From the NCBI GenBank assembly GCA_964420455.1, contig CAYQTO010000025.1, forward strand, positions 1-29,019: 29,019 nt of DNA. The letters run 5' to 3'. The translations under genes were made by a program, and so were the position numbers. Numbering within the stretch: the first letter of the stretch is position 1; each line of letters starts with the position of its first letter. Shown in pieces: positions 23,295 through 29,019 of this stretch. This DNA is from CAYQTO01 sp964420455 (GTDB lineage Bacteria; Sumerlaeota; Sumerlaeia; SLMS01). The notes under the pieces are model-generated. The model was given only the letters and a program-made list of their open reading frames with translations, did no database searches and had not been told where the DNA came from.

Positions 23295-24413
23295 GTGAAA
23301 ATCCTGAACATCGTCGGCGCCCGGCCGAACTTCATGAAAATCGCCCCGATCATGGAGGCGTACAAGGCGGTGCCGGATATCGAGCCGGTACTGGTGCACA
23401 CGGGCCAGCACTATGACGAGCGCATGAGCGACTTGTTCTTTCGTCAGCTCGGCATTCCCGAGCCGGACATCAACCTGGAGGTTGGGTCGGGCACCCACGC
23501 GACCCAAACGGCCGCGATCATGGTGGCGTTCGAGAAGCTCCTGAACGAGCAGGGCGCCGACGCGGTGCTCGTGGTGGGCGACGTGAACAGCACGATCGCC
23601 TGCGGGATGGTGAGCGTAAAGATGGGGATCCCGCTTGTACACGTGGAGGCTGGCCTGCGCAGCGGCGACCGGGGCATGCCCGAGGAGATCAACCGCATCC
23701 TCACCGACAGCATCTCGGACCTGCTCTTCTGCACCGAACAAAGCGGTATAGACAATCTGCGCCGGGAGGGGCTAGCGGAGGAGAAGGTGCACCTCGTTGG
23801 GAACGTGATGATCGACACGCTGCTGAAGAATCGCGACCAGGCGGAGGCATCGACGATCCTCGGGGACCTCGGGCTGGAGCCAAAAGGTTTTGCCGTGCTG
23901 ACGCTGCATCGGCCGTCGAACGTTGATGACGAAGGGACGGCGCGGCGGCTGCTGGCGGCGGTCGACCGGATCCAGGGGGACATGCCGGTGATCTTTCCGA
24001 TTCATCCGCGCAGTCGGAAGAACTTCGAGCGCCACGGCTTTGGCGACTGGATCGGCGGGATGGGAAACCTGCGTCTGGTGGAGCCGCTCGGGTACCTCGA
24101 GTTCCTCAAGCTGCTCGCCCACGCGCGGGTGGTGCTGACGGATTCCGGGGGAATCCAGGAGGAGACGACCATCCTGGGGACGCCTTGCCTGACGCTGCGG
24201 GAAAACACCGAACGCCCGGTGACGGTGGAGGTGGGGTCGAACCGGCTGGTGGGGACGCGGACGGAGACGATCCTCGGGGCGTATTCGGAGGTGATGGCGG
24301 GGGAGGGACCGGCCTGTGGCGTTCCGCCGCTTTGGGACGGGCGTGCGGCCGAGCGGATCGTCAAGGTGATGGCGAGGACCTTCGTCGAAACAGCGGCCAG
24401 TTTGCGCGTCTAG
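23295..24413 (+). CDS. wecB: UDP-N-acetylglucosamine 2-epimerase (non-hydrolysing)
   Basis: The start is GTG 23295, giving 372 residues, the usual family length; upstream frame to 23082 overlaps the preceding gene and lacks family sequence. Motifs are ILNIVGARPNFMKIAPI at the N-terminus, HTGQHYDERMSD, VVGDVNST, HVEAGLRSGDRGMPEEINR with the catalytic acids, HLVGNVMIDTL, LTLHRPSNVD, IHPRSRKNFE and LTDSGGIQEETTILGTPCLTLRENTERPVT. The enzyme interconverts UDP-GlcNAc and UDP-ManNAc in the cytosol, feeding polysaccharide synthesis. A dehydrogenase that could oxidise UDP-ManNAc or UDP-GlcNAc begins at 28290. A GTATAGAC motif sits in the 67-base gap before it, and only a weak ribosome binding site is visible. 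Confidence 0.93.
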   Translation: MKILNIVGARPNFMKIAPIMEAYKAVPDIEPVLVHTGQHYDERMSDLFFRQLGIPEPDINLEVGSGTHATQTAAIMVAFEKLLNEQGADAVLVVGDVNSTIACGMVSVKMGIPLVHVEAGLRSGDRGMPEEINRILTDSISDLLFCTEQSGIDNLRREGLAEEKVHLVGNVMIDTLLKNRDQAEASTILGDLGLEPKGFAVLTLHRPSNVDDEGTARRLLAAVDRIQGDMPVIFPIHPRSRKNFERHGFGDWIGGMGNLRLVEPLGYLEFLKLLAHARVVLTDSGGIQEETTILGTPCLTLRENTERPVTVEVGSNRLVGTRTETILGAYSEVMAGEGPACGVPPLWDGRAAERIVKVMARTFVETAASLRV

Positions 24414-24431
24414 ATTGATTGACAGACGAGG

Positions 24432-25049
24432 TCAGGCAACATGGCGGCGCGCGGCCTTGCTCCGGCCTCTGCGTCCACCACGGTGCCGGGCGCGGTGTGG
24501 CATCTCGCCCGTGTAGTAGTCCAGCGCCTCCACATAGTCGGGACGGACACTCACCTCGACAATCTGGCCAAGGAAGTGGACAAGGGACCGGATGCGGATC
24601 TTGCGGTTGGCGCGGTCGACGATGACGCCCTCGAGGTTGGCAAGCGGACCGGCGACGATGCGCGCACGGCGGCCCTTCTCAGGAAAAACCTTAACCAGCT
24701 CGACGTAGGGCTGCTCGGCCAGGCGCCGGACGATGTCGATCTCCGCGTCCTCGATGGGTGACGGATCGCCACCGTCGGGCCCGAGCAGGTAGGCGACGAG
24801 GGCGTCCTGGCGGATGGAGGCGAACACCTCCCGGCCGGGCTGGACGCGGAACATCACATAGCCCGGGAAGAGGAGCTCGCCGGGGGCGAATCGGCCCGCG
24901 TAGTCTTGGGCGAAACGAGGGAGAAAGACCTCATCCACGAGCCCCCTGAGGAGATCGTGCGCGACTCGCTCCTCGTGATCCGTCCGGAGGGCATACCACT
25001 GCGGTGGATCGCCTGCGAGGATTCGCGGGGTCGCCGGGATGTCGCTCAT
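24432..25049 (-). CDS. NusG-family transcription antiterminator (UpxY/RfaH/LoaP-like)
   Basis: The start at 25049 gives 205 residues; a longer frame to 25205 adds sequence without NusG resemblance. AGGAG lies about 13-15 bases upstream of this ATG. The NGN domain begins QWYALRTDHEERVAHDL (about 18-34) and continues VFLPRFAQDY, ELLFPGYVMFRV and IRQDALVAYLLG. The KOW domain is at about 128-165 (ARIVAGPLANLEGVIVD and FLGQIVEVSV). A basic tail rich in Arg and Gly follows. Housekeeping NusG lies beside secE and rplK, which are absent. Its place in an exopolysaccharide locus points to a specialised paralog that helps RNA polymerase read through a long capsule operon. It converges on wecB with an 18-base gap and no terminator. 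Confidence 0.85.
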   Translation of the reverse strand: MSDIPATPRILAGDPPQWYALRTDHEERVAHDLLRGLVDEVFLPRFAQDYAGRFAPGELLFPGYVMFRVQPGREVFASIRQDALVAYLLGPDGGDPSPIEDAEIDIVRRLAEQPYVELVKVFPEKGRRARIVAGPLANLEGVIVDRANRKIRIRSLVHFLGQIVEVSVRPDYVEALDYYTGEMPHRARHRGGRRGRSKAARRHVA

Positions 25050-25681
25050 GACGCGGTGATCGCTCCTGAGACCGAACGGGACTTTTTCATGCAGGTCGAC
25101 TCCGAGGCTGAGCGGCGGGAGGCGGCAGTGCAAGCCCGAAGGATGCCCGAAAAGGGGAAAAGGAAAGCCATTCTGCAAAGAACGCTGAGAAGCGCTCGCC
25201 CGCAAATCCGCCAGAGTACGGATTTACTGTTGGGGAAGGGAGGAATGCCGAAGTGATAGGCTTTATAAAGTGCAAAGAGGCTTTACTTTCGTTAATATGG
25301 AAAGGGTCTTTGTGATTTTCGTCAACGAGATGTCAACTGGCCGCGACTGCTTGCACATGTTGGGAGTCGGGAGTACCGGGACGCCGCAGGTGGGTTGGGA
25401 ATTGGTCTGGACGGCCCCCACCGGGGACCAGGGAGGGAAACTCCGGTGACTGATTTTCCTGGACCTTGGTGTGGCCGGTTGTCAGTTCCCCGAAAGTCCG
25501 GGGAGGTCCACCGGGGCCGAAGAAAAGCCCAAAGCCGGCGGTCCTTACCCTTGACATGCGGGCTGTGGCATCCGAACCATCCGGCTTTTGCGAGCTGAAA
25601 ATCTCCGTCAAATCAAGAACATCGGCAGACCGCCTTCCAATGATTCACGACCGGTCCAATCCCGATCTCTCTCCGCGCCCC
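25050..25681. promoter_or_regulatory. divergent region between antiterminator and BY-kinase genes
   Basis: This 632-base stretch must hold promoters for both directions. An AT-rich island at 25255-25325 contains CTTTATAAAG and a repeated AGGCTTTA (about 25258 and 25278); it is the likeliest promoter zone. TCCCCG/CGGGGA (25487-25492, 25499-25504) forms a small hairpin. TTGACA at 25550-25555 resembles a -35 element, but no clear -10 follows. If transcription begins near 25300, the BY-kinase gene has a leader of over 300 bases, as is common for operons controlled by specialised NusG proteins; this is inference. Confidence 0.35.
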
Positions 25682-28033
25682 ATGATGGCGAACGGCAACA
25701 CCGCGACTGTCGTCATGGAGCAGCCGACACCGCCGGGAGACTCCGGCGATGAACTCGCCGATATCCGCCATTATTTTGATATCCTTTGGCAGCGCAAATG
25801 GCTGATTCTGTTCTTTGTTTCGGTGTTCGTTTTGGTGGGCGCGTTTCAGGTTCGCCGCTCTCCCGTGATTTACGAATCCACGGCGGAAATCAAATACGAT
25901 CCCCAGCGGACAGTCGTTGATTTTGGTGGTAACCAGCGAACGTTGATTTCCCGGAGTGAAATCAATACTGTTGTAGAGGTGCTGGCGAGCCCTGTGATCG
26001 CCGGGCGCGTTCTCGAGTCTCTCGACCGGTATGGATCGCAGCAGAAATTGGCAAACGCAGAGATTGAAATGCAAGGCGAGCAACAATCGAAGTCTCCGCT
26101 CACCATCGTGCGGGAAACAGTCGGGGCGGTTCCGGCTTACATCCGCAGCCTCCTTGTGGAGGAAACCGAGGACGCCATGGATGCGGAAACCGTTCGCCAG
26201 CGACGCATTGAGTCACTCCTGAACAAGGTGACGGTTCGCCTGCGGGAGGATACCCGCATTATTGAGGTCCGAGCCCGAAGCGGAAACAAGCGCGACGCGG
26301 CACTGATCGCGAACACCTTTGCCCAGGAATTCATCGATTATACGGTGGAAACAGAGCAAAGCTCGAACACCTATACACTGAACTTTATTCAGGACCAAAT
26401 CGACAAAACAAAACAGGAACTGATGGTTGCCGAGCAGGAGGTTTTCGAGCTCAGCGGCATGGCAGACTTGCGGCTTACCGATGCCGAGCGGGAACTCGCC
26501 ATCGAAAATCTGATCTCTCTGACCCAGCAACTTGAGCAGCAACGGACAGAAGTGGACCTGCTTGAAGCGGAGACAGAGGCCTTCACTTCGAAGAATAGTC
26601 GGATCCTTCTTGCCGCGAGCAATCCCTTCATCGCGGAACTGCTCCAAAGGAAGGCCGATCTGCTGGCGGAGCGGGCCTCGCTCTCCACCGAAAACGAGGA
26701 GTCGTTCCTTCCCCTGACCAAGCTGAACAATGAACTTGCCGCAATTGACCAGCAACTGACAGAGGCGTTGGACGAGCACGAGGGTATTGGACAAGAGCAA
26801 GCCAAGGCGGCTCGCCTGAAAATGGAAAGGCTCGAAGCGCGAGTAAAGGAGCAACGGGACTTTGTCGACGAACTCGACAAGCAGCTAATCACTCTGCGGG
26901 TTCCTCAGCGAGAAGTCGAGGCGACCCGCTCGGTCCTGAATTCTCTCCTCGATCAGTACAAACGCGTCGAGGTGGTAGACGACCAGGAGAATTCGGACGT
27001 CTCGCTGCTCGCGCCGGCGACGGTCCCGACATCGCCGATCTCGCCAAACGTTTGGCGCACCCTCTTTATGTCGGGTTTTCTCGGCTTGCTTTTCGGCAGC
27101 GGCCTCGTGCTCGCCCTTCAGATTCTCGACCGGACCGTGCGCAACCCCAAGAAGATCGAGGAGAGCCTTGGCCTTCCTTACCTCGGTATGCTCCCATTCT
27201 TCCACGGAGGAGGGCGCCCGATTCTGAAGAAGAGGTCGCGGCGCGTGCTGGAACCCTTGGAGCCCCACAGTAAATCCCCCAAAGCCGAGGCCATCAGGTA
27301 TCTCCGGACCTCCATACAGTATTCGAGCGCCGGGGGAACGCCGCAAGTTGTGACAATCACGAGTTGTTTCCCGAAGGAAGGCAAATCAACCCTTTCCGTC
27401 AATCTGGGTGTTGTGATGGGCGAGCAATCAGGAAAGACCCTCTTGGTTGACGCCGATTTGCGGAATCCCCGCATTCATCAGGCCTTCCAGCAGGTCAAGT
27501 ATCCCGGGCTTTCCGACGTCTTGACAGGCCAGGTAGATGTTGAGGACGCCATCGTGTCATCGGTTCGGGAAAATCTGGATATCCTTCCCGCGGGACGATC
27601 AACTCCCAGCCCGTCAACCCTCCTTGATAGTGCCGCGATGACAGAGTTGCTGGAGAGACTCCGCCAGACGTATACGACGATTATTCTGGATACCTGTCCG
27701 TCGCATGGGATGGCTGATTCCCTTATCCTGGCGCAGAAATCCGACGGAGTGATCCTTGTCGTTCGTCCCGGAGGCACCGCCATGGAAGCCCTCGTCCATA
27801 CGACCAAGCGTTTCCGCACTTTCAACACGCGCATTCTTGGCGTCGTCTTTAACCCCATGAAACAAACGCGCAAGGCGAAGGGCCTCGGCTATGGTTATGA
27901 CTATGGCTACGGCTATGGATATGGCTACGGGTATGGATATGCGTACGGCTACGGCGAGTCGGAGGTGGAGAAAGACGCCGCCGCGGCCAGTGAGAAGGCG
28001 CTGGCATCGCCGAAGCGCTCCGGCGACCGATGA
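25682..28033 (+). CDS. Wzz/Wzc-type chain-length regulator with BY-kinase domain and Gly-Tyr tail
   Basis: ATG 25682 is preferred because it matches the CCCC-ATG context of other genes here; ATG 25640 in the same frame would add 14 residues. The protein is 783 residues. A Wzz domain with a first membrane helix (LILFFVSVFVLVGAF) opens it. A long periplasmic coiled coil follows, with a GNVR-like VPQREVEATRSVLNSLLDQY, then a second helix near LFMSGFLGLLFGSGLVLAL. The tyrosine-kinase ATPase has Walker A TSCFPKEGKST, Walker A' LLVDADLRNP and Walker B IILDTCPSHGMAD. The C-terminus carries 11 tyrosines alternating mostly with Gly, the autophosphorylation cluster, then an acidic and basic tail. It would control polymer length and export. 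GC content is lower than in neighbouring genes. Confidence 0.88.
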   Translation: MMANGNTATVVMEQPTPPGDSGDELADIRHYFDILWQRKWLILFFVSVFVLVGAFQVRRSPVIYESTAEIKYDPQRTVVDFGGNQRTLISRSEINTVVEVLASPVIAGRVLESLDRYGSQQKLANAEIEMQGEQQSKSPLTIVRETVGAVPAYIRSLLVEETEDAMDAETVRQRRIESLLNKVTVRLREDTRIIEVRARSGNKRDAALIANTFAQEFIDYTVETEQSSNTYTLNFIQDQIDKTKQELMVAEQEVFELSGMADLRLTDAERELAIENLISLTQQLEQQRTEVDLLEAETEAFTSKNSRILLAASNPFIAELLQRKADLLAERASLSTENEESFLPLTKLNNELAAIDQQLTEALDEHEGIGQEQAKAARLKMERLEARVKEQRDFVDELDKQLITLRVPQREVEATRSVLNSLLDQYKRVEVVDDQENSDVSLLAPATVPTSPISPNVWRTLFMSGFLGLLFGSGLVLALQILDRTVRNPKKIEESLGLPYLGMLPFFHGGGRPILKKRSRRVLEPLEPHSKSPKAEAIRYLRTSIQYSSAGGTPQVVTITSCFPKEGKSTLSVNLGVVMGEQSGKTLLVDADLRNPRIHQAFQQVKYPGLSDVLTGQVDVEDAIVSSVRENLDILPAGRSTPSPSTLLDSAAMTELLERLRQTYTTIILDTCPSHGMADSLILAQKSDGVILVVRPGGTAMEALVHTTKRFRTFNTRILGVVFNPMKQTRKAKGLGYGYDYGYGYGYGYGYGYAYGYGESEVEKDAAAASEKALASPKRSGDR
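27886..27957 (+). repeat. Gly-Tyr hexanucleotide repeat in the kinase tail
   Basis: About twelve GGN-TAY units in tandem, with one GAC and one GCG in place of GGN, encode the 11-tyrosine cluster. The mix of TAT and TAC and of GGC, GGA, GGT and GGG shows the repeat is old enough to have diverged at third positions while the Gly-Tyr pattern was kept. Confidence 0.9.
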
Positions 28034-28289
28034 CTCGCGTCCCACCCAGGCACTCGCGAGAGGGCTTGACACCCAAATTGCCGGAGTCCCTTCCTAGCAG
28101 TCCATAGCGTGAGTGCAGNNNNNNNNNNAGGCTCCGCAGCCGGAATCCTTGCCGGCCCCGCGTCGCAGCCGCCAACAGCTCCTCATCGCGCTCGCCAGAA
28201 TTAGGCAGACGCGTCTGCGCGCGGCCTGCCCGTCTCCAGTTTGTCTCCCATGGCCCCAACAAAATCCATCCCCAAGGACGCTTGATCCC
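28034..28289. promoter_or_regulatory. intergenic region with palindrome and assembly gap
   Basis: Ten Ns at 28119-28128 mark a gap of unknown size, so genes could be missing here. TTGACA at about 28068 could be a -35 element. A perfect 14-base palindrome GCAGACGCGTCTGC at 28205-28218 lies 71 bases before the dehydrogenase start and may be an operator. AAGGA precedes the start codon. Confidence 0.4.
28119..28128. other. assembly gap (10 N)
   Basis: Ten Ns between the BY-kinase gene and the dehydrogenase gene. The real distance is unknown, so these two genes may not be immediate neighbours. Confidence 0.95.
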
Positions 28290-29019
28290 ATGGATCAACT
28301 GACGGCCGAGCACCCTGCGCCGGGCGCTCGCCTTGCCGATCACTTCATTGAAAAAATCGAGTCCCGCACCGCCACCATCGGTGTGGTCGGCCTCGGCTAT
28401 GTGGGACTGCCGCTGATCCTGGAGTTTCACGCCAAGGGCTTTCCCGTCGTCGGGCTTGATACCGACCCGGCAAAGATCGAGGCGCTCGCCGCCGGGCGGT
28501 CCTACCTCCTGCATATCGACGGCGAGCGCACCGCCGCCATGGCCGCCAGCGGGCGGTTTCGCGGAGCCAGCGACATGTCCCTCGCCACCGACTGCGACGC
28601 CCTGCTCCTTTGCGTGCCGACACCCCTCAACGACTACCGCGAGCCGGACATCAGCTACGTCACCGGGACGGCGGCGGCCCTCGCCCCCCACATGCGCCGC
28701 GGCCAGTATATCTGCCTCGAGTCGACGACCTATCCGGGAACCACCGAGGGATACATGATCCCCATCCTCGAGGCCGGATCGGGCCTCAAGGCGGGCGAGG
28801 ACTTCTTCGTCGGCTACTCCCCCGAGCGCGAAGACCCCGGCAACGCCCAGTTCAACACCGGGAGCATCCCCAAAGTGGTCGGTGGCCACACGCCCGACGC
28901 CCAACGGGTCGGCGTCGCCCTGTATAGCTCGGTCATCGTCAACGCGGTGCCGGTCTCCTCCTGCGGCGCGGCGGAAGCCACCAAGCTCGTCGAGAATATC
29001 TTCCGCTGCGTCAACATCG
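28290..29019 (+). CDS. UDP-sugar 6-dehydrogenase (WbpA/WecC-like), N-terminal part
   Basis: The frame opens at ATG 28290 (AAGGA upstream) and stays open to the window edge for 243 codons. The NAD-binding fold is GVVGLGYVGLPL near residues 34-45, followed by VVGLDTDPAKIE. Later blocks are LLLCVPTPLND, ICLESTTYPGTTE, FVGYSPEREDPGN and KVVGGHTPDA, then AAEATKLVENIFRCVNI at the end, which includes the start of the central helix carrying the conserved Lys. SPEREDPGN is common in UDP-GlcNAc 6-dehydrogenases (WbpA) and related UDP-ManNAc dehydrogenases (WecC). With wecB close by, UDP-ManNAc is a plausible substrate, but the catalytic Cys region is outside the window, so the choice is open. It makes a nucleotide uronic acid for the polysaccharide. 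Confidence 0.88.
   Translation, partial: MDQLTAEHPAPGARLADHFIEKIESRTATIGVVGLGYVGLPLILEFHAKGFPVVGLDTDPAKIEALAAGRSYLLHIDGERTAAMAASGRFRGASDMSLATDCDALLLCVPTPLNDYREPDISYVTGTAAALAPHMRRGQYICLESTTYPGTTEGYMIPILEAGSGLKAGEDFFVGYSPEREDPGNAQFNTGSIPKVVGGHTPDAQRVGVALYSSVIVNAVPVSSCGAAEATKLVENIFRCVNI

Noticed and set aside
15923..28073. TTGAC(A/G/C) sequences at 15923, 17680, 25550 and 28068 as sigma-70 -35 elements
   Set aside because: None has a convincing -10 at 16-18 bases, so I did not call promoters from them.
1..29019. tRNA, rRNA, CRISPR arrays, prophage genes
   Set aside because: No cloverleaf-like sequence, rRNA motif, regularly spaced repeats, integrase or phage structural genes were seen.

Overview
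The window is GC-rich (mid-60s % by eye) and densely coding. Three runs of ten Ns (15033-15042, 16884-16893, 28119-28128) look like scaffold gaps in a draft or metagenome-derived assembly. The content suggests an uncultured Gram-negative-type bacterium, perhaps near Sumerlaeota, Hydrogenedentota or Planctomycetota. It has a futalosine-pathway radical SAM enzyme, a type II pseudopilin with the N-terminus common in those phyla, many secreted proteins sharing a C-terminal module, and an exopolysaccharide locus. The phylum is an inference; there is no rRNA or tRNA here to test it.

Left part (1-9.3 kb): partial otsA and otsB (trehalose synthesis) overlap by ATGA on the minus strand. They are followed by the aminodeoxyfutalosine synthase gene mqnE (menaquinone). 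An HscA-like Hsp70 gene reads divergently from mqnE. A pseudopilin, a 1070-residue secreted tandem beta-lactamase-fold protein and a 2OG-Fe(II) oxygenase follow on the minus strand.

Middle (9.3-20.5 kb): this is a block of exported proteins. It holds a secreted protein with a C-terminal module (minus strand), a closely spaced pair of secreted proteases (subtilisin S8 then gingipain-type C25), a 56-residue peptide gene with its own intrinsic terminator, a nucleotidyltransferase-like gene broken by a gap, and two LamG-like secreted paralogs whose last ~390 coding bases plus terminator are almost identical. Five of these exported proteins end in a short tail [S/T]-x-V-x-[D/E]-W, and the beta-lactamase-like protein ends in a looser version. 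This is a candidate C-terminal sorting signal and the most interesting signal I see.

Right part (20.5-29 kb): an exopolysaccharide or capsule locus. It has a glycosyltransferase fused to a WecA-like membrane domain that has lost its catalytic aspartates, wecB (UDP-GlcNAc 2-epimerase), a convergent NusG/UpxY-like antiterminator, a Wzc/BY-kinase-type chain-length regulator with an 11-tyrosine Gly-Tyr tail, and the start of a UDP-sugar dehydrogenase. Together these would make a UDP-sugar acid or ManNAc precursor, build a repeat unit, control chain length and promote read-through of a long operon.

The 8-mer GTCTATAC/GTATAGAC occurs ten times across the window, far more than base composition predicts. 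No tRNA, rRNA, CRISPR array, transposase or replication origin was found.
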